From contig NZ_QAJN01000010.1 in assembly GCF_003852425.1 (NCBI RefSeq), positions 424,932 through 488,931 on the forward strand: a stretch of 64,000 nucleotides of DNA, in the 5' to 3' direction. The notes beneath the pieces were generated by a model. That model searched no databases. It was not told where the DNA came from and worked only from the letters and a program-made list of their open reading frames with translations. The position numbers and the translations under genes are program-made. This document shows, one piece after another, positions 37,454-45,318 of the stretch. The stretch comes from Paucibacter sp. KBW04. GTDB lineage: Bacteria > Pseudomonadota > Gammaproteobacteria > Burkholderiales > Burkholderiaceae_C. Within the stretch, counting starts at the first letter, position 1. Every line of letters begins with the position of its first letter.

Positions 37454-38022
37454 CGCCTCCCCTGCCACCCTCTCCCCGCCCCGCCTCGCTGTGGGCCTTG
37501 TACTGGGCCTTCAACCGCCTGGCCTTGCAAGGCTTTGGCGGCGTGCTGGCCGTGGCCCAGCGTGAGTTGGTGGAACGCCTGGGCTGGATGACACAGGAAG
37601 AGTTCGTCGAGTCCCTGGCCGTGGCCCAGGTGCTGCCCGGGCCCAATGTGGTCAATCTCTCGCTGATGATTGGGGACCGCTTCTTCGGCATACGCGGCGC
37701 CTTCACCGCTCTGGCCGGAATGCTGCTGCTGCCCTCCATCCTGGTGCTGAGCATGGCGGCCGCCTACGGCCAGGTGGCCCAGCACCCCATGGTCAGCGAT
37801 GCCTTGCGTGGCATGGGCGCCGTCTCGGCCGGCCTGATCCTGGCCACCGGACTCAAGCTCGTGCCCTCCCTGCGCAGCAGCCCCATGGGCGCCGTGCCGG
37901 CCTGGGCCCTGGCCTTTGTGACCCTGCTGGCGATTGCCGTGGCGCGCCTGCCCCTGGCCTGGGTGCTGGCGGTGCTGGCGCCGCTGGGCATGTGGGCGGC
38001 TTGGCGAGGGCTGAAGAAATGA
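37450..38022 (+). CDS. Chromate transporter, first half (ChrA short-chain)
   Basis: 190 residues, TTG start overlapping the preceding TGA. It carries the chromate-transporter signature: FGGVLAVAQRELVERLGWM, followed by VAQVLPGPNVVNLSLMIG, and about six membrane segments. Short-chain CHR proteins work as pairs, and the second half follows with an ATGA overlap. Possible roles are chromate or other anion movement; the physiological substrate is uncertain. Confidence 0.85.
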   Translation: MTPPLPPSPRPASLWALYWAFNRLALQGFGGVLAVAQRELVERLGWMTQEEFVESLAVAQVLPGPNVVNLSLMIGDRFFGIRGAFTALAGMLLLPSILVLSMAAAYGQVAQHPMVSDALRGMGAVSAGLILATGLKLVPSLRSSPMGAVPAWALAFVTLLAIAVARLPLAWVLAVLAPLGMWAAWRGLKK

Positions 38023-38591
38023 GCGCCCAATTTCTGCATCAGTTGCTGTATGAGTTGCCGCCCGAGTTGCTGCCGCTGTTTCTGCACTTTTTGACGCTGT
38101 CGCTGCTGTCGATAGGCGGGGCCATCTCGACGGCGCCGGAAATGCACCGCTTTCTGGTGGGCGATCAGCATTGGCTCAGCGACACCCAGTTCACCAATTC
38201 CATCGCCCTGGCCCAAGCCGCACCGGGGCCCAACATCCTCTTCGTGGCCGTGCTGGGCTGGAATATCGCCGGCCTGGCCGGCGCATTCGCGGCCATGGCG
38301 GGCATCATGCTGCCCTCCACCACCTTGGTGCTGGCCGCCACCCGCTGGGCCCAGCGCAACAAGGACAGCTTGGGTGTGCGCGCCTTCAAGGCCGGCATGG
38401 CACCCATCACCCTGGGGCTGTTGATCGCCACCGGCTGGGTGTTGGCCGAGCCCTATTTGCGCGAACCCGCGCAACGTTGGGCCACCGTGGCCTTGATGAG
38501 CGCCACGGTCGCGCTGACGCTCAAGACCCGCTTGAGCCTGGTGTGGATGGTGCTCGCGGGCGGCGCGCTGGGGGCGTTGGGCTGGGTTTGA
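38019..38591 (+). CDS. Chromate transporter, second half (ChrA short-chain)
   Basis: 190 residues from ATG 38019, overlapping the first half by four bases. It contains SLLSIGGAISTAPEM and ALAQAAPGPNILFVAVLGW, the paired CHR-domain motifs, with about six membrane segments. It is expected to form a heteromeric transporter with the upstream product. Confidence 0.85.
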   Translation: MSAQFLHQLLYELPPELLPLFLHFLTLSLLSIGGAISTAPEMHRFLVGDQHWLSDTQFTNSIALAQAAPGPNILFVAVLGWNIAGLAGAFAAMAGIMLPSTTLVLAATRWAQRNKDSLGVRAFKAGMAPITLGLLIATGWVLAEPYLREPAQRWATVALMSATVALTLKTRLSLVWMVLAGGALGALGWV

Positions 38592-38613
38592 TCCGGCACT
38601 CGCAGGGCCGAAA

Positions 38614-38637
38614 AAAGGCGGCTTGAGAGCCGCCTTT
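38614..38637. terminator. Bidirectional intrinsic terminator between chrA pair and upp
   Basis: Ten-bp stem AAAGGCGGCT/AGCCGCCTTT with TGAG loop. On the minus strand the stem runs into six T residues 3 bp after the upp stop, an excellent upp terminator; on the plus strand it closes the chromate operon. Confidence 0.9.
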
Positions 38638-38639
38638 CA

Positions 38640-39272
38640 TCAACCTTCCTTGGTACCGAAGATCTTGTCGCCCGCATCCCCCAAGCCCGGGATGATGTAG
38701 CCATGTTCGTCCAGATGGCTGTCGATGGTGGCCGTCCAGCAGCGCACATCGGGGTGGGCATCATTCAAGGCCTTGACGCCTTCGGGCGCGGCCACCAGCA
38801 CCAGGGCGCGGATGTCTTTGCAACCCCGGCGTTTGAGCAGATCGATGGTGGCGACCATGGAGCCGCCGGTGGCCAGCATGGGGTCCACGATCAGGGCGGT
38901 GCGCTCCTCGAGCTGGCCGACAAAGCGCTCAAAATAATGCACGGGCTGCAGGGTCTCGTGATCGCGAGCCAGGCCCACGACGCTGATCTTGGCGTTGGGG
39001 ATCATGTCCAGCACGCCATCCAGCATGCCTAAGCCCGCACGCAGAATTGGCACCACCGTGACCTTGCGGCCGGCGATCTGGTCCACCTCGGTGGGGCCGC
39101 TCCAGCAGTCAATCGTGGTCTTTTCCAGCGGGAAATCGGCCGTGGCCTCGTAGGCCAGCAGTCGCGCCACTTCACCGGTCAGTTCGCGAAACTTCTTGGT
39201 GGAGATATCGGCCTCGCGCATCAGGCCGATCTTGTGTTTGACGAGGGGGTGCTGGACTTCGAGGACGGCCAT
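38640..39272 (-). CDS. upp: Uracil phosphoribosyltransferase
   Basis: 210 residues, the family length. It shows the [10 protein letters not shown] start, a central [11 protein letters not shown] segment and the PRPP-binding loop ([12 protein letters not shown], near 129-140). It converts uracil and PRPP to UMP in pyrimidine salvage. It follows rlmB by 41 bp on the same strand and ends at a strong terminator. Confidence 0.96.
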   Translation of the reverse strand: MAVLEVQHPLVKHKIGLMREADISTKKFRELTGEVARLLAYEATADFPLEKTTIDCWSGPTEVDQIAGRKVTVVPILRAGLGMLDGVLDMIPNAKISVVGLARDHETLQPVHYFERFVGQLEERTALIVDPMLATGGSMVATIDLLKRRGCKDIRALVLVAAPEGVKALNDAHPDVRCWTATIDSHLDEHGYIIPGLGDAGDKIFGTKEG

Positions 39273-39313
39273 GATCTGTTCTTCTTGGAAAAAGGGAGGG
39301 AGAGGAAGCGGAA

Positions 39314-40078
39314 TTATCCCTTGCTTGCGAGCTTGGCCGCCGCTGCTGCACGCTGGCGCGCCACCTCAAACAGGCAAACCCCGGCCGCCACCGAGACGTT
39401 CAGGCTCTCCACCGAACCGGCCATGGGGATGCGCACCAACTCATCACAGGTCTTGGCCGTCAGCTGACGCAGGCCGTCACCCTCGGCACCCAGGACCAGG
39501 GCCACCGGGCGGTTCAGGTCCAGGTCGTAAATGGATTTTTCGGCCTGGTCGGAGGTGCCCACCACCCAGACGTCGAATTCCTTCAACTCATTCAAGCTGC
39601 GCGCCAGATTGGTCACCATCACATAGGGCACGGTCTCGGCCGCACCGCTGGCCACCTTGGCCACCGTCGCGTTCAGGCCCACGGCATGGTCCTTGGGAGC
39701 GAACACGGCTTGCGCACCGGCGCCGTCGGCCACCCGCAGGCAAGCGCCCAGATTGTGCGGATCGGTGACGCCGTCCAGCACCAAGAGCATGGGCATGCCC
39801 TGGATGTTCTCCATCACATCGTCAAAGCTGTGCGCCAGGGCCACGGCCTGCACGCGGGCGACGACGCCTTGATGACGGCTGGTGCCGGCGATCTTGGCCA
39901 GACGCTCATCGTCGCTTTCCACCAGCTTGGCGCCAGCGGATTTGACGCGTTCGATGAACTGCTTCATGCGTTGGTCGCGCCGGGTGGCGTCGACATGGAT
40001 CTCGCTGATCGAGGTCGGGTGCGTCTTCAGGCGCACGGTCACGGCATGGAAGCCGAAAAGGATTTTGTTGGAACTCAT
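39314..40078 (-). CDS. rlmB: 23S rRNA (guanosine-2'-O)-methyltransferase RlmB
   Basis: 254 residues from the Met at 40078 ([18 protein letters not shown]), typical for RlmB; the in-frame extension to 40315 runs through the palindromic repeat and is rejected. It has an N-terminal substrate-binding domain, then a SPOUT knot: [29 protein letters not shown] and [18 protein letters not shown]. It methylates G2251 of 23S rRNA. Confidence 0.94.
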   Translation of the reverse strand: MSSNKILFGFHAVTVRLKTHPTSISEIHVDATRRDQRMKQFIERVKSAGAKLVESDDERLAKIAGTSRHQGVVARVQAVALAHSFDDVMENIQGMPMLLVLDGVTDPHNLGACLRVADGAGAQAVFAPKDHAVGLNATVAKVASGAAETVPYVMVTNLARSLNELKEFDVWVVGTSDQAEKSIYDLDLNRPVALVLGAEGDGLRQLTAKTCDELVRIPMAGSVESLNVSVAAGVCLFEVARQRAAAAAKLASKG

Positions 40079-40096
40079 GCGCGCATCGTAGCGGCT

Positions 40097-40257
40097 GTGC
40101 AGTAACTCAGGCCCTGGGCGACACAAGAAAACCGATGAATTTGGGTCCAAGGCAAGGCGTGCACCGCAGCCATAGCCGCAGCTATGGCGAGGATGCGCAA
40201 CGCAGGATTGGGGCCAAAGTCGCGGTTTTATGTCGCCCAGGGCCTGAGGTACTGCAC
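40097..40257. repeat. Long palindromic repeat element A
   Basis: 161 bp. The outer arms (GTGCAGTA.CTCAGGCCCTGGGCGACA) are inverted at the two ends over about 35 bp with few mismatches, and there is a central GCCATAGC-CGCA-GCTATGGC hairpin (40169-40188). It fills the gap between rlmB and the next gene, and its right arm encodes that gene's C-terminus. It resembles REP/REPIN-type non-autonomous elements and shares its centre with element B. Confidence 0.75.
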
Positions 40258-40980
40258 CAACGTAAGAAGTCCGATCAAGACAGGCTGATGAATCATGTAA
40301 AAACTCAATGACCATCGGCCCAAAACGGCCAGAGGCTCAAAAATCTTCGGCAAACCACCCGACAAAAGTAGGCTGTGCTTGGCCAGCAACCAGCGCGCCA
40401 GGGCAAAGCCCCACAACATCACACCCAGCCAGGGCAGCACCGGCACAAAGTCCTCGGTGATGGGCTTGTGGGTGACCAGGCCCAGCCAGTTGGTCCAGCG
40501 CGAGTCAAAAAAGGGATGGCTGAACAAGCTGGGCAAAGCCAAGGCCAAGGCGCCGAGCCCAACGGCCAGCCAATTGGAAAGCCGTGGCCCGGCCAGGCGC
40601 AGGATCAGCAGCATCACCGCCATGCCGTGCAAGACACCAAAGCTGATGAAGCTGCGCGGATACATCAGCCAAGAGCCTAAGGACACTGCCAAGGCGCAAC
40701 CCGCGACCTGGGCCCAGCGGCGCCAAAAGCGCGGCCAACTCAGGCCTTGATGCAGGGCCAGGGCCTGACCCATGCCGGCACAGAGCAGAAACAGGCTCAC
40801 AATGACTGTGCGCTGGCCGGTCCAGACCGGGTCGCGATAGAAGTCCTGCTGTATCCAGCCGAAGTGATTCAGATCGAAGGCGAAATGAAAACAAGCCATC
40901 CAGACGACGGCGGCACCGCGCAAGGCGTCAAGTCGCTGCTGCCTGGCCGCGCCTGAGCTGAGAGAATTTCGGGAGCTCAA
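40228..40980 (-). CDS. DUF1624/heparan-alpha-glucosaminide N-acetyltransferase-like membrane protein
   Basis: 250 residues with about seven membrane helices. The opening RLDALRGAAVVWMACFHFAFDLN and internal GQRTVIVSLFLLCAG and FGVLHGMAVM segments match the HGSNAT/DUF1624 acyltransferase-like family. The last residues (VQYLRPWAT and stop) are encoded by the right arm of palindromic element A, so the original C-terminus may have been replaced. Substrate unknown; surface sugar acylation is possible. Confidence 0.8.
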   Translation of the reverse strand: MSSRNSLSSGAARQQRLDALRGAAVVWMACFHFAFDLNHFGWIQQDFYRDPVWTGQRTVIVSLFLLCAGMGQALALHQGLSWPRFWRRWAQVAGCALAVSLGSWLMYPRSFISFGVLHGMAVMLLILRLAGPRLSNWLAVGLGALALALPSLFSHPFFDSRWTNWLGLVTHKPITEDFVPVLPWLGVMLWGFALARWLLAKHSLLLSGGLPKIFEPLAVLGRWSLSFYMIHQPVLIGLLTLVQYLRPWAT

Positions 40981-41043
40981 TGAAGAAGGCCTTGCTGGCG
41001 AAGGCTTTGAAACAAGGTGGGGCAGTCTAACCCTCAGCCAACT

Positions 41044-41212
41044 CTAGGAGTCTGTCGGACTTGGAATCCGCCGGCGCAAAATCGGCCGCAGCGGCCCATT
41101 TCTCACCGGCTTTTTGCCCCATAGCCTAGCTATGTGGCTGCAAATCCGGCAAGAACTGGCCTCGCTGGGGCCGATTTCCGCTTTCGGCGGCCCAAGTCCG
41201 ACAGACTCCTAG
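41044..41212. repeat. Long palindromic repeat element B
   Basis: 169 bp. The 21-bp terminal arms CTAGGAGTCTGTCGGACTTG(G) at 41044-41064 and 41192-41212 are perfectly inverted. Imperfect pairing continues inward (AAATCGGCC..CAGCG at both sides) to a central CATAGC-CTA-GCTATG hairpin (41120-41134). It lies directly upstream of the protease gene and downstream of element A. Confidence 0.8.
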
Positions 41213-41278
41213 GCCAGCCAGCCGCTCACAATGAGCTTGAACTCGCGGCCCCAGCACCCATGTTTTTTCTTTGACCGC

Positions 41279-42406
41279 ATGTCAGACCTTATGCCGACCA
41301 AAAAAATTGACCGCCTGCTTCCCTTCGCCCTCTTCACCAGCCTCTTGCTGGCCCTGGCCAGCGCCTGGTTCTGGCCTGCGACGGTGCAAAGCAAGCCGCA
41401 GGCCGAGCCGCGCGCGGTGCAGCCGCGCGGCGCGCTGGAGCCGGCCGAACAAACCCATATCCGGGTCTTCAAGAAAGTCTCGCCCTCGGTGGTCCACATC
41501 ACGACGCTGGCACGCAGCCGGGACTTCTTCTCGATGAATATCACCGAGCAGCCGCAGGGCACGGGCTCGGGCTTCATCTGGGACGATAGCGGCCATGTGG
41601 TGACCAATTTCCACGTCATCCAGGGCGCCAATGCGGCAACGGTCACGCTGTCCGATCAAAGCACTTACCCAGCCAAGCTGGTGGGCGTCTTCCCCGATCG
41701 CGACCTGGCCGTGCTGCGCATCGACGCCCCCAAGGACAAGCTAACGGCCATCGCCATCGGCAGCAGCGGCGATTTGCAGGTGGGCCAGGCGGTGTACGCC
41801 ATCGGCAACCCCTTCGGCCTGGACCAGACTCTCACCACCGGCATCGTCAGCGCCTTGAATCGCGAGATCGAGTCCGTCACGCGGCGCAGCATACGCGGCG
41901 CCATCCAGACCGACGCGGCCATCAACCCCGGCAATTCCGGTGGCCCCTTGCTGGACTCGGCCGGCCGCCTGATCGGCGTCAACACCTCCATCTACAGCCC
42001 TAGCGGCGCCAGCGCCGGCATCGGCTTTGCTATTCCCGTGGACGAGGTCAACCGCGTGGTGCCGCGCCTGATCCGTGATGGCCGCATCATCCGCCCCAGC
42101 CTGGGCGTGACGGCGGCGGCCGCCAACGTCAACCAGGCCCTCAAGTTACCGCCCGGCGTGGCCCTGGTGCGCATCGCCCCGGGCAGCCCGGCGGCCCAGG
42201 CGGGCCTGCAGGTCTTTGGCCGTGGCCGTGACGGGCGTTTGATCCAGGGCGATGTAATCACCGCCGTCAACGGCGAGCCGGTGGCCGATCTGGACGATAT
42301 GTTGAATCGACTGGAGCAGCGCCAGGTGGGCGAGCGTGTCACCCTGAGCTTGTGGAACTCCGGCCAAACCCGCAAGCAACAGCTCACTCTGGGCAGTTCT
42401 GACTGA
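41279..42406 (+). CDS. DegQ/DegS-like periplasmic serine protease
   Basis: 375 residues from ATG 41279; ATG 41291 and 41231 are alternatives and no ribosome site decides. An N-terminal membrane anchor (LLPFALFTSLLLALASAWF) precedes a trypsin-like domain with the triad His112 (NFHVIQG), Asp142 (DRDLAVL) and Ser220 (NPGNSGGP), followed by one PDZ domain (about 285-365). With one PDZ and an anchor it is closer to DegS or HhoB than DegP. Envelope protein quality control is the likely role. The palindromic element B sits just upstream and may affect its promoter. Confidence 0.88.
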   Translation: MSDLMPTKKIDRLLPFALFTSLLLALASAWFWPATVQSKPQAEPRAVQPRGALEPAEQTHIRVFKKVSPSVVHITTLARSRDFFSMNITEQPQGTGSGFIWDDSGHVVTNFHVIQGANAATVTLSDQSTYPAKLVGVFPDRDLAVLRIDAPKDKLTAIAIGSSGDLQVGQAVYAIGNPFGLDQTLTTGIVSALNREIESVTRRSIRGAIQTDAAINPGNSGGPLLDSAGRLIGVNTSIYSPSGASAGIGFAIPVDEVNRVVPRLIRDGRIIRPSLGVTAAAANVNQALKLPPGVALVRIAPGSPAAQAGLQVFGRGRDGRLIQGDVITAVNGEPVADLDDMLNRLEQRQVGERVTLSLWNSGQTRKQQLTLGSSD

Positions 42407-42499
42407 TTTTTGCGCCTGGCCAACAGGCCAAACAAGTGCAGCCCCGACACCCTGTGTTACCGTGAAGTCTGTGAGTCCAGGGAAGCCGGCAAGACCTTG

Positions 42500-45256
42500 A
42501 TGAGTAGCAGCGAACAAACGCCCGCTGGCGCCCCCGCCGGCCACGCCCGCCTGCTGCAGGTCGCGGCTTACTGGCCGGCGCTGCTCACCGCCTTGCTGAG
42601 TTCAAGCCTGGTTCTGGGCCTGGCCTGGTCTCATGACCAGGAGCGCCAGGCCAGCGAGCGGGCCCGTGTGCTCGGCGAGGTGCTGAATCTGCGGGAGCGG
42701 GTGGAGGCCCTGGGGCGCGCCACCTTCACCCCCACCGCCAATCTGGTCGCCATGATCGAGTTGGACGGCGCCATCAGCGAGGCACGCTTCACGGCCCTGG
42801 CTACCCAAGCCCAGCTCTTGCTGCCGCATATGCGCTCCATAGGCGCAGCGCCGGACGATGTGCTGCGCTTCATCTACCCCTTGGATGGCAACCAAGCCCT
42901 GCTGAATCTGGACCTGCGGCAGCTGCCCGAGCAATACAGCCAGATCGAAAAGGCCCGCCGCCTGGGCCAAGCACAGTTGTCGGGGCCGCTGGCCCTGCGC
43001 CAGGGCGGCATGGGCCTGATTCAACGCAGCCCGGTCTTCATTCCCCAGGGCGACAAGCCCGCCCGCTACTGGGGCTCGGTCTCCTTGGTGGCCGACCTCA
43101 AGGCCTTTGTGGAGGCCTCCGGCTTGAGCCAGCAGGCCGATCTGCATCTGGCGCTCTACGAATTGCAGACCCCGCCGGTGGAGGCCGCCCCCGAGCAACT
43201 GCTGCCCGGCCCCTTGATCTGGGCCCAGGACGGGCAAAGCCAGCCCGCCACGCTGCCAGCCGGCAGCATCAATCTGGCCCTGGACCTGCCCGGCGCCCGC
43301 TGGTTGCTGAGCGCCAGTCCGATGCAAACCTCGCATGCCCTGCCCAGCTGGGTCAGCCTGGAGATGGGGGTGGGCATGCTGGCCAGCTTGGGGCTCAGCG
43401 GCCTGGTGGCCTTGCTGGTCTACCGGCGGCGCCAGCTGCAGCAACGCAATCAGGCCCTGTCTACGCAGCTCAGGGATGGCCAGCGCATCCAGGCCGAGTT
43501 GGAGGAAGCGCAGCTGCGCTTTCGCAGCCTGACCGCCATGGCCACCGACTGGGTCTGGGAGCAGGATGAGGACTTGCGCTTCACCTTCATCTCACGTATT
43601 GCCGAGGAAGCCACTCAAGTGCCCTCGCCCACTATCCTCGGCCACAAGCGCTGGGAGTCCCCCTCGCTCTTGCCCGGCACCGATTGGGCCAGCCATATCG
43701 CCATGCTGGAGCGGCATGAGAGCTTCCGTGACTTTGAGTACGCCCAGCTCACGCCCGAGGGAGGCGTTCGCCATATCAGCATCTCGGGTGCGCCGGTGTT
43801 TGACAAAGACCGGCGCTTTTGTGGCTACCGCGGCATCGGCCGCAATATCACCGAAGCCAAACTGGCCGAGCAGGCGCTGCGGGATTCCCAAACCGCCCTG
43901 AGCAATGCCTTGGACCGCCTGCAGGCGGTGCTGGACGCGGCGATGGAGTTCGCCATCGTCGCCACCGATTTGCAAGGTCGCATCACCTTGTTCAATTTGG
44001 GGGCCGAGCGCATGCTGGGCTATGAACAGGTGGAGCTGCTGGGGCGCCCGGTCACGGTTTTGCACCTGCCCGCTGAATTGGCCCAGCATGCCGAACACTT
44101 AAGCGCCGAACAGGGCCAAGACCTGCAAGGCTTTGAGGCCTTGGTCGCCACGGCCCGTCATCAGGGCAGCGAGTCACGCAACTGGACGTTCGTGCGCAAG
44201 GACGGCAGCCAGCTGGAGGTGTCCCTGGTCTTGTCCAGCGTGCGTGACCCGGCCGGGCACGATATGGGCTTTCTGGGCATTGCCCGCGACATCTCCCAGC
44301 AGCGCCAGGCCGAGCGCGCCCTGGTCACGCTGAATGCCGAGTTGGAACAGCGGGTGGCCCGCCGCACCCATGAGCTTAGTGATGCCTTGCAACATCTGCG
44401 CAGTGCGCAAGACGACTTGCTGCGCTCGGAGAAGATGGCGGCCCTGGGCTCCCTGGTGGCCGGCGTAGCCCATGAACTCAACACCCCCTTGGGCAATTGC
44501 CTGACCACCGCCTCCACCCTGGACGAGCGCATGCGCGAGCTGCGCCGCAGCTTCGAGGGTGGGCAGATGCGCCGCAGCGAGTTGGAACGCTTCCTCGACG
44601 ATGGCCGCACCGCCTGCGGCATCTTGCTCAGCAGCATGGGCACGGCCAATGAGCTGGTGGCGCACTTCAAGCAGGTCTCGGTGGACCAGACCAGCGCCCA
44701 GCGCCGCGTCTTCGAGCTCAGTGACGTGGTGGCGGATGTACTCAGCGTGCTGCGCCCGCGCCTGCGCAAGAGCACGGTGCGAACGCTGGAAGACATCCAG
44801 CTGCCCCGCCCCATCGACGGCTACCCCGGGCCGCTGGGCCAGCTGATCACCAATCTGCTGATGAATGCCTTGTTGCATGCCTTCCCCGAGCCCTTGGATC
44901 CGGACAAGGAAGCACAGATTTGCCTGCGCGCTTGGCCCATGGACGAACTGCACTTCGGCTTCAGCGTCAGCGATAACGGCCAGGGCATGCGGGCCGAGGT
45001 GAGGCGGCGCGCCTTCGACCCCTTCTTCACCACCAAGATGGGTCGCGGTGGCACCGGCCTGGGGCTCAATATCGTCTACAACATCAGCACCGGCATTCTG
45101 GGCGGCCAGGTGGAACTCAAGAGCGAGCCCGGCCAGGGCGCGGAGTTCATCTTCCGCCTGCCCTATGTGGCGCCGGCCGCCACACCGGCACAGGCCCATG
45201 CCCAGGCCCACGCACCGGCGCCGCTCTTGCCGCCGCCGCAACCACGCCTGAGCTGA
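42500..45256 (+). CDS. CHASE- and PAS-domain sensor histidine kinase
   Basis: 918 residues from ATG 42500; an in-frame ATG at 42410 is possible. A membrane segment (about 20-40), a periplasmic CHASE-like domain (about 70-230; DVLRFIYPLDGN, ALRQGGMGLIQRSPVF) and a second membrane helix near 295 precede two PAS/PAC domains (about 330-465 and 470-610), a coiled coil, the HisKA H-box with His658 (GVAHELNTPLGN) and an HATPase (NLLMNALLHAF, DNGQGM, GRGGTGLGLNIV). No receiver domain and no adjacent response regulator, so an orphan kinase; ligand unknown. Confidence 0.9.
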   Translation: MSSSEQTPAGAPAGHARLLQVAAYWPALLTALLSSSLVLGLAWSHDQERQASERARVLGEVLNLRERVEALGRATFTPTANLVAMIELDGAISEARFTALATQAQLLLPHMRSIGAAPDDVLRFIYPLDGNQALLNLDLRQLPEQYSQIEKARRLGQAQLSGPLALRQGGMGLIQRSPVFIPQGDKPARYWGSVSLVADLKAFVEASGLSQQADLHLALYELQTPPVEAAPEQLLPGPLIWAQDGQSQPATLPAGSINLALDLPGARWLLSASPMQTSHALPSWVSLEMGVGMLASLGLSGLVALLVYRRRQLQQRNQALSTQLRDGQRIQAELEEAQLRFRSLTAMATDWVWEQDEDLRFTFISRIAEEATQVPSPTILGHKRWESPSLLPGTDWASHIAMLERHESFRDFEYAQLTPEGGVRHISISGAPVFDKDRRFCGYRGIGRNITEAKLAEQALRDSQTALSNALDRLQAVLDAAMEFAIVATDLQGRITLFNLGAERMLGYEQVELLGRPVTVLHLPAELAQHAEHLSAEQGQDLQGFEALVATARHQGSESRNWTFVRKDGSQLEVSLVLSSVRDPAGHDMGFLGIARDISQQRQAERALVTLNAELEQRVARRTHELSDALQHLRSAQDDLLRSEKMAALGSLVAGVAHELNTPLGNCLTTASTLDERMRELRRSFEGGQMRRSELERFLDDGRTACGILLSSMGTANELVAHFKQVSVDQTSAQRRVFELSDVVADVLSVLRPRLRKSTVRTLEDIQLPRPIDGYPGPLGQLITNLLMNALLHAFPEPLDPDKEAQICLRAWPMDELHFGFSVSDNGQGMRAEVRRRAFDPFFTTKMGRGGTGLGLNIVYNISTGILGGQVELKSEPGQGAEFIFRLPYVAPAATPAQAHAQAHAPAPLLPPPQPRLS

Positions 45257-45261
45257 AAGCA

Positions 45262-45292
45262 AAAAGGCCCGGTGGCGATCACCGGGCCTTTT
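45262..45292. terminator. Bidirectional intrinsic terminator
   Basis: Thirteen-bp stem AAAAGGCCCGGTG/CACCGGGCCTTTT with GCGAT loop, followed by CTCTCTC on the plus strand and by A-to-T runs on the other. It serves the kinase gene and the convergent purL. Confidence 0.9.
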
Positions 45293-45318
45293 CTCTCTCA
45301 GTCAGCAGGACTTAAACC

